A model generated the notes under the pieces. The model saw nothing but the letters and a program-made list of their open reading frames with translations, had not been told where the DNA came from and did not search any database. Below, piece by piece: positions 1 through 9,311 of a stretch of DNA of 16,969 nucleotides. Source of the DNA: Halocafeteria seosinensis (taxonomy: Eukaryota; Sar; Bigyra; Bicosoecida); the NCBI GenBank assembly GCA_001687465.1, contig LVLI01000236.1, forward strand, positions 1 to 16,969, read 5' to 3'. Made by a program: the position numbers and the translations under genes. How positions within the stretch are numbered: position 1 is the stretch's first letter; each line of letters opens with the position of its first letter.

Positions 1-490
1 CACCGAAGCCAAAAGAGCCAGCGGGGAACAGCACCCGGCAGATGCAGCTGCAGCCGTCAAACAATCAAAATATGCGGTCAATGTTGCTAACCAGAAAGCT
101 GTTTTCCTCCCGGCTGCCATTGAAGCGTACGGTGGCTTCTCCAAGACATTGTTGGACCTGGTGGGTCGCCTGACTGATGCCGTGGTGCCGCTAGGTGCGT
201 TTCGATATGTGAAAGCTTGCGACAAACAAAAGCTCATCTCCTCTCTCGGGATTACGCTGGTCAAATGCCATTGCAAAATGGTGGACTCCTTTTGCGGATC
301 ATTTCACGACTTCACTACCCAGATAGAGGGCCTCAACAATCCTGCGATAACGGGGGCCATCAACGCCAACGTGGCGCAAGCTGGCGGCCAAGGCTGCTCT
401 GGCCTTGCCAATTCCGCAGCCACCCTCGGAATCACAATCGTCAGTGGTGGAACCTGTACCCTCGGAGCTGGGACTGATGTGTGCAGCTGA
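1..490 (+). pseudogene. C-terminal remnant of a non-LTR-like reverse transcriptase ORF
   Basis: An open frame enters from the left edge (frame starting at base 2) and stops at TGA 488-490. The translation contains AVFLPAAIEAYGGF (bases 98-139) and, about 30 residues on, KLISSLGITLVKCHCKMV. This order resembles the end of LINE-type reverse transcriptases, where an F-x-P-x-x-x-E/T-x-x-G-G-x-G motif is followed by a short 'isvALQrGNA'-like segment. No catalytic YxDD box lies inside the window; it would be to the left. The stretch after about base 290 has no recognisable motif and is probably no longer in the original frame, because the next domain lies in frame 0 and overlaps it. I infer a decayed element. 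The family assignment is uncertain because only the tail of the RT is visible. Confidence 0.5.
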
Positions 491-500
491 CCTTCCACCA

Positions 501-1616
501 GTCATAAACGAAACGGATGTCTTCGAAGGCCTCCTTTGCCAGACCGATGGCGCTTCCAAGGGCAACCCAGGGCACGCGGGAGCTGGGGCTGTATGCTACA
601 GGGTTGAGCCAGCTGGCACTAAACTCCAGTTAGGCCTCTCAAGCCAGTACGTAGGGCCACACAAGACTAACAAGTTAGTAACAACGAAGCCGAATACGAA
701 GACCTGCTGCTGGGATTGAAACTGGTCTTCGATGCGCTTGACGCATCCCCAAGTGAGTTACCAGCCCCGGTGGACGTCCGCATGGAATGCGACTCACAAG
801 CGATGGTGGATCACATGAATGGCGAAGCCCAGTGCCGCAAGGATAAGCTCATCCCGCTCTTCGAGAGGGCACGGACTGAATGGTTCCACCTTAAGAACCT
901 CAATGGTGAGGGCTTCAAACTCGACTGCCGACCGCTTGGCTAAGACCGCGTCAAACAACCCAGGGGGTAATGGTTCTTCTTGCTTAGACTGGCCGCCTAG
1001 AGCTACGCACACGGTAGACGATGTCGAGAAGTTTATCGACTTCAGGCTCCACGACAAGCGGATCCTCGTCCACTGGAAGGGCTACCCAGAGCCAGCACGG
1101 ACGTGGGAACCGGCTTCGTGGCTTCAGAAGGACCTGGGTAGCCGCACCTTCTTCGATCTCGAGCAGGAGATGTACTTCAATCTGGGCTATGTTGACGATA
1201 CTGAGGTGGACGGAATTCCTGGGGAGCCACCTCCCGCGTCAGGAGACACGTCAAATTGGGCAAATGTTGAAAAGCAGAATCCGTGATAGCCCACTGGTTG
1301 CAGCATGCCATGTCGAGTTGTTGCGTCAGGTGGTGGCCTTTCATTGGTCACAACTGTTGCGTCGGGAACATCACTTCATCCTGCCTGCGCTGCTGCAACC
1401 GGTCTTGGCGTCGGCGCCGCTGTGGCAGGCTCAGGGTCTTCTCCTGCCAGACTGAGCCTTGTCGGTACCTCTGACATTGTGGGCGCAGGCATGGCTTCTC
1501 CCCCGATGCCTCCTGAGCATAACCAGTGTTGTGTTCCCTCACGGCGCATGTCAGCACGGCTGCAGGAACAGCGGGCCCGTCGCTGCTTAACACGGGCGCA
1601 TACCGCTCCTCGTTAA
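501..1616 (+). pseudogene. Decayed retroelement RNase H plus chromodomain
   Basis: In frame 0, QTDGASKGNPGHAGAGAV (from base 540) is the first strand of an RNase HI fold with the first catalytic Asp. The frame then shifts near 662-672, giving NNEAEYEDLLLGL (catalytic Glu) and MECDSQAMVDHMNGE (third acidic residue). It shifts back near 905-920, giving NSTADRLAKTA (last Asp). All four DEDD positions are therefore present but split over two frameshifts. The 'DSQ..VDHMNGE..CR' style resembles archaeal-type RNase H. Directly downstream, bases 1011-1170 encode a chromodomain: VEKFIDFRLHDKRILVHWKGYPE, then TWEP. In-frame stops TGA and TAG fall at 1284-1289. The same frame then reopens to TAA 1614-1616 and ends in a basic segment, RRMSARLQEQRARR. 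Chromodomains in retroelements usually guide integration to marked chromatin. The copy cannot be functional as read. Confidence 0.7.
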
Positions 1617-1815
1617 GAGGATGCGGTCAACTTCGCGGCCGGTGGGCTATCTGTCACATTTGTTTGTGTGACTGTACCACATTACTCTTGAACGACGTCA
1701 ATCAATGGTCAATGAACGTAGACGGTTCCGCGCGTTTACTTAGGATGCTGTGTTGGGCGAATACCGCTCCTCGCTAAGAGGATGCGATGAACTTCCTCGC
1801 CGATGGGCTACCTGT

Positions 1816-1848
<33 letters not shown>
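1594..1848 (+). repeat. 161-bp direct repeat at the retroelement 3' end
   Basis: Bases 1594-1670 and 1755-1831 align without gaps at an offset of 161. Both contain TACCGCTCCTCG, AAGAGGATGCG and GGGCTA(T/C)CTGTCAC in order. The first copy continues into ATTTGTTTGTGTG, while at the same point the second runs into a pure GT tract. The short arms CCTC and GAGG in each copy could form a small stem. Tandem 3' repeats ending in a simple-sequence tail are a known feature of some non-LTR retrotransposons, so I take this as the 3' UTR and tail of the element at 1-1616. Confidence 0.7.
1819..1848 (+). repeat. (GT)15 microsatellite
   Basis: Thirty bases of uninterrupted GT, followed by TTTAGGG. It lies at the very end of the second 161-bp repeat copy and is probably the simple-repeat tail of the retroelement. 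Confidence 0.95.
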
Positions 1849-1850
<2 letters not shown>

Positions 1851-2404
1851 AGGGTTTACATCGGTGGATTCCAGATTCAATACCAAGTACCACATTGTAC
1901 TGTAGTTCGGTAAGCGTCGAACAGTGCTGGCTCAATTCAACACACTCTCAAAGCAGCTATGCGCCGCAGCGGCATTACCCTTTTCTCTGATTTTATTCGA
2001 TTCCCGCCCCAAGAAAGCCTTTTTATTTTGTTTTAATGACATTACCGGTTGTAATCTTGTACACTGTTCCCGGACGCTGGGGCCGCTCCACCGCACCAAG
2101 GTGCGGTGTCTTTTCGAGCTTTGTTTGGTTTCAGCTCTTTCCCGTATGTATGGTGTAGGTCCAAGTGTCAAAATGTGTTGATACAACATTGCACTATTGT
2201 ATATGCAAGATGGATTTGGGAAAGACGTCGTTGATAGGGTGAAAACAAGGCAAGCGTTAATGCGACCTAGCGGCGGAAACGACAGTGGGGAAGGGTATTT
2301 TTCAACTTTACGAGGCTTTTTCATGGCTTTCAACCCCATCACTTCTTTTCGTCTCCCGTGGAATACCTGAATCAGACATCGAAGTTTACTGTGACGTCCT
2401 TGGA
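1849..2404. other. Intergenic and 5' region of the TTLL gene
   Basis: No convincing gene was seen. The TTLL frame is closed upstream by TAA 2258-2260 and has no ATG before 2405, so 2261-2404 is either 5' UTR or requires an unseen upstream exon. A minus-strand open frame covers part of the region (down from 2498), but it lacks motifs and overlaps TTLL exon 1, so I do not call it. The palindrome at 2089-2108 is the only structured element seen. Confidence 0.5.
2089..2108. repeat. Perfect 20-bp palindrome upstream of the TTLL gene
   Basis: CACCGCACC, two central A bases, then GGTGCGGTG: nine-base arms that are exact reverse complements. The two-base centre is too tight for a stable hairpin loop, so a dimeric protein-binding site is one possibility. 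It lies about 300 bp before the proposed start codon. The function is unknown. Confidence 0.4.
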
Positions 2405-5400
2405 ATGGGGAAAAACGACGGTGTAATGACACGCGAAAGACTTTCCGTCGAGGAAGAGGAGGGTGAAAGGGAGGATAAACCACGTTCAGCCCAGGCATGC
2501 ACGGCTTTATCGACCGCCTCTGCCGCTACAAGTGGGATAGAGTCTGCCCCAAATGCTGTCTATCACCATCGTCGCCGTTCGCGGTGCGTATCGACGGAAT
2601 CCACGGCGTCCAAGCACAAAGAGAATGGATCCCGTCGGACGGGATCGTCGAAAAAATCAGCCAAACCGTCAAATTCCTCGACCCAGACGGTAATCGTCAA
2701 TATGCCCAATTGTAAGTACGAGTCCGTGGAAGCGTGTGTCCGCGCGCGGGGCTGGCAAATAATCCGCGAAGAGAACGCGACGGAATGGAATTTGTATTGG
2801 ACGGATACATCTGTGTCGACGGAACGATTAATACGGGCGGAACGACATCAAAAACTTAACCATTTCCCAGGGATGTTGAAAATTTGTCGGAAAACTCCTT
2901 TGGCGAGAATGATGAAGAAAATGTCCCGCTTGTTTCCTCAAGAGTACAGATTCTTCCCGAAATCGTGGGTGCTCCCTGAGGAATGGTCCGATTTCAAATC
3001 CCAGTTTGCACTGCGAATTGGAGACGACGGACGCCCTCAAAGACCAAAGAAAAACAGAACTTTTATCATCAAACCAGATGCAGTAAGTGTCCCTGTGTTC
3101 CCTCTATGCTTGTTTGTAACCGAGCTGAACGTGTCGTGTTGCTTTCTCTTGGTGTACACTACCGCAGGGAACCCAAGGTAAAGGCATTTCACTTGTTCGG
3201 GATGTCAACACTGTCAATCAGAATGAATCTAGTGTTGCCCAAAAATATGTATCTAAACCTTTCTTGATCGAGGGGAAAAAGTTTGATCTACGACTGTATG
3301 TGTTAGTCACATCAGTGGCTCCTCTGCGCGCATTTCTGTTTCAGGATGGTCTTGTTCGTCTTTGCTCCCGGAAATACGTGCCACCGAAACGGAGCAATCT
3401 GAAAAAGACAAAAGTCCACCTTACCAATTACGCCATTAACAAATTTTCGAAAGAGGACAACCCAAGCAAGGAGGAAGAAGCTGAGTATGCCGAAGATTCA
3501 GCTCGTCCAGATAGGGGAGTCAAACGGAGCGTCGTATGGCTACGTCAGTGGCTAGATGACAATGGATATGATAGCGAAGCAATGTGGAAACGGATAGCTG
3601 ATATGACTGTTAAGCTATTGCTTCCGTCCATCCCAGAATTGTCGCACACATATTTGAGTGCCATTGGCAGCAGTCGTAGATCCAATAGCTCATCGAGGGG
3701 AGGTGACCAAACTGGATCGAACAACAATGGTATTGCCCCGTCAGAGAATGTACACTCGTCTATTTCTGGTATGTGGACTCGAGTCGGTGGAGCACCTATC
3801 CGCGGCGGCATTGGAGTTGGAGTCAATAGTCGTTCCAATCAGAAGAATAAGAAAATCGAAGTGAATAGCTCCTGTTTTGAGATCTTGGGCGTGGACATTC
3901 TCCTGGACTACAAGCTTAATCCTTGGTTGATCGAAGTCAATCATTCGCCTAGTTTCACGTGCGATTCTCCCCTAGATCGGGCAATAAAAACGCGGTTGGT
4001 AAGTTTCCGTGGTGCGCAAGTTACCTCATTTTATGTACTTGTTACAAATACCCTGTCTTCTTTCTCTGTGTGTTCCCTCAGATCCGTGAAACACTAGCTC
4101 TAACCAAGTTACGTGCCTCAGATCAGCGGAATATGCAACAGAAGGCCTCTGAAGCCGCAAAGAGTCGATTGTATTCCAATCGAGCTCCAGCTAAGACGAG
4201 CTATACTCCAACTCCGAACATAAACTGGAGGCTCAGCAATGGTACTACTGAAATTGAGTTATCACCTTCCCCGGAGGATGAGACATCCGATGCTTTTGAT
4301 ACGTCGGCATCTACTTCCAATTTCTTTGATGGTCTGGAAGCTCGGGAGCCAAACAACGATGACTGCAATGCGGATAACTGGGAAGCTGATGAGTATATTG
4401 CTGCGGAGAAACGCCAACGATATTCAGAAGCACTAGCAGCCCCCGGCTTCTCCAGAATATATCCTCCTCATGATCGACTCGACGAAGCAGTCGCTCAGGA
4501 AACTGAGTCCAAAGTCCGAGCGAATTCTGTGAAAGCTCAGATGAATGTTCCTGATGAACTGGAACTGGACATCAATCGTCCAGCGAGCGGCGAAAGCAGA
4601 TTACCTGGCCGAGTAGCTGGCTTCCCTCACGTATACCTGAACGGTGGTCGGGATCGATGCCCAAGAATGACGACGTCGGTAGCATTGTCTCCTGATGAAA
4701 GCAGATGCAAGTGGGCTGAATATTGTAAATTGCTAATTGCTGCTGCAGATATATTTGATCGAGGGACAGGCCGAAACCCGGGCCCAATTAATGTCCGTGG
4801 AGCAAGTGGTATAATGAGTCGTTCGGGATTAGAATCCAAGCTATCTGCCGTGGATGCAGCCTTCGATATAACCGGCACAGAAGCTATACAGCATATTGAC
4901 CGCTCAAGCGTAGACAAGACTAACTGCAATGGTGATGACGAAGAGGAGGAGGAAGAAGAAGATGACGATGAGGTGGACGGCCAGGTGGAAGTAGTCGGCG
5001 AAGATGATGATGGTACATCGGGAACTGAGATTAGTGAGGTGGGAACCACTCCAGTTACCGAAACACGGAGCTCCCAAGATTCTACCTTGTCTCCGGTCGA
5101 TGCTTCCCACTCCGCATTGGGGACGTCGTTGGTGAATGCTTCAGATGTTATTGAGAGTACGCCTAGGGGGGACGCATCTAGGGTTCGTCATTCATCGCGT
5201 TCGCATGGGAATCCATTTCGAAGTGCCGATGAAATAGATGCTGAAGCATCCGCGGCCCATCGCAAGCGGAATCAAGTCTTCAATATCCCTAGCAGTCCGT
5301 TGAGAAGTCCTTCAACTAGCCATCTTACTGATAGAAGATGGAATGGTAGGGCAGAGAGTGCTCATCAATCTTCTGTCAAGTCGGATTCGGACAACACTAG

Positions 5401-5950
5401 TGCGGACGAGTCCACCAGTACGTCTAATTTCAGTCGACTCAAGCGTCTTCCTCGACCTGCTCTTTCGCGAAAGAAGACTGCAGAATCCCTGGTACCTCAT
5501 TTAGTGGATATGTCGTCTCCGATTATGGCTTCTCCCGAAACGGACGACTTTGATACAAGAGTGTCGCATGGATCGCGCTTAAGTGGAAGCCGACCGCGCC
5601 CTTGGCGTAGTGCTCTTCCTCGAACAAAATCTCCACCCAGTATTCCTTGTAACGGTCCCGAAATGCTTCCTCGGCCACCTCAGAGGAGTAACTCCTCCAG
5701 TAGATGGGAAACAACGGGTATTACGCTCAGGTCATACAATCCTCATCCACTTCGGACGGCGTCTGCCTCTGCGCAAGGCAAGACAAATACTCGCCATGAT
5801 GCTACTCAAAGTCGTCCGGGAACAACCGGCCAACGACTCCTAAGCGGCAACTACGCCGGGCACAATGATGACTCTCTCCTGGCTCATCGACGCGATCGGA
5901 ACTCGATCACGACGGCCCTGAGTCGTCCCAGCCGTAAATGCGTTCGCTAG
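2405..5950 (+). CDS. TTLL6/13-type tubulin polyglutamylase, three exons
   Basis: Exons 2405-3082, 3168-3998 and 4082-5950 join in frame to about 1125 residues. It is a tubulin tyrosine ligase-like enzyme with an ATP-grasp fold, expected to add glutamates to tubulin tails on stable microtubules (cilia, basal bodies, spindle). In order, it shows NCKY (residue 102), GW (116), YWTD (131), NHFPGM (152), FIIKPDAGTQGKGI (220-233, nucleotide loop split by intron 1), KFDLRLYVLVTS (264-275), HLTNYAINK (310-318) and GVDILLDYKLNPWLIEVNHS. In the last motif, Asp469, Glu482 and Asn484 are the expected metal/ATP ligands. A Ser/Gly/Asn-rich insert of about 60 residues (395-456) precedes that last block. After residue 504 a basic helical stretch could bind microtubules; the remaining roughly 560 residues are Ser/Arg-rich and disordered, with an acidic run near 786-802. 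The start is the first in-frame ATG; the ATG at 2426 is an alternative. Glutamylase rather than ligase is inferred from the overall motif match. Confidence 0.9.
3083..3167 (+). other. TTLL intron 1 (85 bp)
   Basis: GTAAGT donor at 3083 and CCGCAG acceptor ending at 3167. Removing it joins KPDA to GTQGKGI and so rebuilds the conserved ATP-binding loop exactly, between codons (phase 0). Without removal the exon-1 frame stops at 3179-3181. Confidence 0.93.
3999..4081 (+). other. TTLL intron 2 (83 bp)
   Basis: GTAAGT donor at 3999 and CCCTCAG acceptor ending at 4081, with a pyrimidine-rich tract before it. Removal joins SPLDRAIKTRL to IRETLALTKL in phase 0, matching the usual TTLL sequence after the EVNxSPSF motif. 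Confidence 0.92.
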
Positions 5951-6582
5951 TGCACGATCCAATGACGGAGCTAGAGCAGTGACGCGATGAGTACGCGCCG
6001 GGGTGCTTCCAGATCGGTGTTTGCCGGAAGTTTGGAGCTAACTCTCGGTGAGGGGAATCGACTGCGCTATTGTACAACTTTTACTGTATCCGGATCACTT
6101 CGTCATTTTAATATATAAGGATGAGGGTAGCAGCAAGTGCCTAATGTATGTGAGTTACCATATTCATCGAAATGTGCATTTTTCACTCCTCTGCTTTCAC
6201 AGAGAGGTTGACGAAAGTGTACCAATCCAGTTGTATGAGTAAGAGCTTGGTGATCTTGGATTCATCAAGACCTTCGGGAGAATCTGTATTTCCTTTTACC
6301 AGGGGTTTCGAGGGTTATGCGTCCTTGCTTTCACCTGGGAACGCTGCATCGGTTTCCTTTACAATGATGGATCTGTGACTGTTTTTCCATTTGCCTTTGG
6401 CAGTTTAATGGGAAAATGAAATAAGTGTGATGCTCTGGTGTGAGGGAGGTTTTGATCAAGACCTTGCTGCAGCTGTATAACGAGATTTGTTGAGGTAGAA
6501 GCTGTTTCGTTTCACCACGCAGTGTCCTCTTTTTGTCTCATTTGCTTTGGGAGTCATAGAGCTCTTGAGCAATGTCAGTCAG
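5951..6582. other. Convergent 3' region between TTLL and GLUG copy 1
   Basis: It holds the 3' ends of two convergent genes. Related sequence lies at 11016-11671 (unit 2) and 15431-15948 (unit 3). Short plus-strand open frames here (for example from 6172) carry different frameshifting indels in each copy, so I do not call them. A TATATAAGG-like run near 6111 matches TATATATGG in units 2 and 3 but cannot be tied to a gene. Confidence 0.5.
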
Positions 6583-9311
6583 TTACGTCCCACTGTTTCG
6601 CTTAAACGAGACCTTTCTAAATACACGTCTCATAGTTGACTTACCACATCGTACCAACGGAAGTCTCTTCAGTACCGCGGTTCCATTCGGTGTGGCAGTT
6701 TCTGAAGCATCTACCCCGGTGGTGGACGATGATTCGCCTTTGGGTTGGTCCTGCGACACAGATGGTGTCGGGCTACTTGAAGGTGTTTCCGAACGTGTCG
6801 TTGTCGTTGATGGAGTCGGTGAAGGAGTAGGTGTTGGTGCCAATTGAAAGCGTAGAATTGGCAGATTCTTCCCCTCGTCATCAGCGTCACTTTGCCCTCC
6901 TCCACTTAAGGTCCATACGTCCTCAGACCATTCTCCCACTTGATACAGTTGTCCCTGTATGTGTGTCAAATTATCCGAATTTCCTGTCGCTGCAAGCTTG
7001 TTGCCAGCACCCACTCCTATGATCGACGCTGCCCCTCCATTGCCATCGTATACCGAATATTCCACCTCAATTGTACCAGTTGCTGTAGGGAATATAGTCC
7101 CTATAATTCCACCAGCATCCGTACCAGTGACTGCACCTGATGCGTATGTATTCGCGATGTATACATCACCAGTAGCAGATCCGATCATGCCTCCTGTCTG
7201 GTATCCTGTAATACCTCCTGCTTCTGTGCCACTAATATCTCCTCGCGTATAACAATCTATAATATGTACCTCACCCTCATTGTGTCCTGTCTGTGCTCCA
7301 CTGATACCTCCACTAAAATCTGCAAATATTTGTCCCATACTATAACACTCTTTGATATAAACAAATCCATTTGCTTGACCAGCAGCATTACCCACAATAC
7401 CACCACTGGACTCTCCACCAGAAATGATCCAATCTCCAGTGGAATAGGAACGAGTTAAATACACTTGGCCATTCATATCACCAGCAGCGCCTCCGCAAAT
7501 ACCACCTGCCCATTTCTCTTCAATATTTCCAGTGGAATAACAACCCGTGATATTGACAATTCCATGATTGTATCCTACACTTTGTCCTGCAATACCACCG
7601 GCCCATTGACCCAGTATCCTCCCTGTCGAATACGAATTCGAAATCTTGATTTGACCATTATCATTGCCACTTCGATAACCACATATACCACCACCTTTGC
7701 TACCCACAATATCTCCTGATGAGCTACATGAATCTATGATAAAAAAGTTCTGCTGTCGTTGGACAATGAATCCACCATCATCTGAAGTTTCCCCATTCCT
7801 AACATCAAGATTCCGAATCAAAGGAGCTTGATCAAACGATACAACACTTCCCAGTATCTTAAACAATCCTTCGAAACCTGTTATTCCGTTCAGATCTATT
7901 ATGTGACCCTTCTGCCGACCACCATCAAAGGTCTCATTCGCATCCAACGAAATGTAGTAGTTGTTCGCATACCCCTGATCATTCCATTTCAGCACAGTAC
8001 AATTCATTTCAAACTGGTGTTGGCCCCAATTATAATGAAAGCAGGATTCCTGTCCTTTCAGAATTGCGGAACGTAAGTCTGTTGCGGTCGCATCTGCCTC
8101 GCTCGACAGCGTGCAAGCGAACAACAACGAGGTTACCATAGCCTTCCTCAGTGATCCAGTAATTGATGTAGTTCGCAGCCCGTAAGCCAGTGATTTTTCG
8201 AAACCTTGTGGGTAACGTCTCAAGTGCTTCGCCTCCGTCTTAGAAGGTACTGGCCGAATCAATGTCTGCAACAGGGAAGAAGAAAGAGTAGTACTTCCCA
8301 AAGAGTTACTACTGGGAACTGACGAGCAATCGTCTCCATGAGTAACCAACGTCATATCAGTCAGAAACTTCCAGATCAATGATAAAACTTGGAAACATGC
8401 AATGAATAAGCTGAATAAAGCAAGTAGGGAGCTCTCGTTCGGGAAAGCCGAGCCACGGAATCCAACTGGCACAATGTGCTCGAAGTTAGGCTCAACGATT
8501 GTCGAAAACCTGGGGAACATGTGTCGGCCACTATGGACTCGATCCACATCATTCGCCATCGTGCTGTATCTTTGATACACCGTAACTCCTGGGGCGATAT
8601 ACAACTGGACAACTGATTGGCTGATAGGAAAGCCCGTTCGCTCTTGGGAGTTAGCTGGCCGATTACAGGCAGGCGATTGATTACCATGTTTGCTGGTACT
8701 CCAACGAGGAACGAAGTTGTCCGCTGCTTCATTTACCTCCAAATACGCGTTTGTCTCGTGCGCCAGTATTAGGCAAACGGAACACCCCTTGAACATATTG
8801 GTGGGCATAAAGCGAGACGTTCGAAGACGCTGAATCTCTATGCGTACAACTGTATCTTTCACAACAGTCGTGCATGAGAGGCTCGTTCTCGTCGGAGTAT
8901 TTCTTTCAAGTATGCGATACCAGCATTCCCAAGGTTCCAAGCTGTGGATCTCTTTCCCTATCAGCCACGCGTCGATGGGCATCGAAGAACGGTGGATACG
9001 GTTGTTTTTCCGCTTGCTGCGAACCGAAGCAAGATAAGGAGAGCGGACCAATCTGTGTCCCGATTGACTTACTGGTAGGTCATGCTCCAAAGGTGTGCAC
9101 GGAATGCATGCCCCAGAGTTCCACAATGAGAAGAACCAGCAGCTGGAAGTATCATACGTTGTCTACTCAGCTTGGGAAAGTCCATTTGGTCTTGATTAGA
9201 GTCGGAATCAGCCGTCAAGCAAAGACCGACGGCCATGAAGGCAACCGCTAGCAACATTAGCTCCCACTGCAAGGTGACCAAAGATGGTCTATGCTTTGAG
9301 GATCGTGCCAT
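6583..9311 (-). CDS. GLUG-like beta-helix repeat protein, copy 1 (secreted or membrane)
   Basis: An 847-codon open frame runs from ATG 9126 to TAA 6583. Splicing an 86-bp intron (9072-9157) onto an upstream ATG at 9311 gives 880 residues with a signal-peptide-like start: MARSSK, then the hydrophobic run LMLLAVAFMAVGLCL. Numbered from 9126, a hydrophobic segment lies at 232-256 and a second signal-like one at 330-346 (MVTSLLFACTLSSEADATA). Seven GLUG-like repeats of about 35-40 residues fill 471-704, each of the form GGIxG...NGxVyIxxcYsxGxI, followed by a W...VW...LPILRF closing motif. A Thr/Pro/Ser-rich stalk (763-816) and a basic tail follow. GLUG repeats occur in adhesins and other surface proteins, so attachment or recognition outside the cell is inferred. 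Possible starts are 9311, 9126 or 8139; the last gives a simple secreted protein and is attractive because the upstream half shows no protein-level constraint. Confidence 0.75.
9072..9157 (-). other. Candidate 86-bp intron 1 of GLUG copy 1
   Basis: On the minus strand, AAC|GTATGATA forms the donor and CCTACCAG the acceptor. Removal joins the 154-base ATG-initiated exon (9158-9311) to the long frame as C+TA, reading SRQ-LSQSGHRL without a stop. The size matches the TTLL introns (85 and 83 bp). The same donor and acceptor persist in copy 2 (14002-14087), although the exon before the donor is gone there. Transcript evidence is lacking. Confidence 0.5.
9158..9311 (-). other. Candidate signal-peptide exon of GLUG copy 1
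   Basis: It encodes 51 residues: a short basic start, a hydrophobic core of about 15 residues, then TADSDSNQDQ, a typical signal-peptide layout. All but its last few bases fall in the 203-bp block (9161-9363) that is absent from copy 2. Confidence 0.5.

Noticed and set aside
1932-2498. 188-codon minus-strand open frame
   Set aside because: No recognisable motif. It overlaps the start of TTLL exon 1 on the opposite strand, and its composition looks like translated non-coding DNA.
4572-5049. Minus-strand frames rich in Ser within TTLL exon 3
   Set aside because: They mirror the GAG/GAA acidic run of the TTLL tail; the TTLL frame is supported by splicing and family motifs.
6959-7719. Plus-strand open frames with repeated Thr/Ser/Pro patterns (also 11910-12646 and 16187-16923)
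   Set aside because: They are antisense shadows of the GLUG repeats, and their periodicity comes from the minus-strand repeat.
6583-7720. Diversity-generating retroelement (template/variable repeat) as the source of loop variation
   Set aside because: The substitutions are not biased to adenines, no template repeat or dedicated reverse transcriptase lies beside the genes, and the RT remnant at 1-490 is decayed and of another type.
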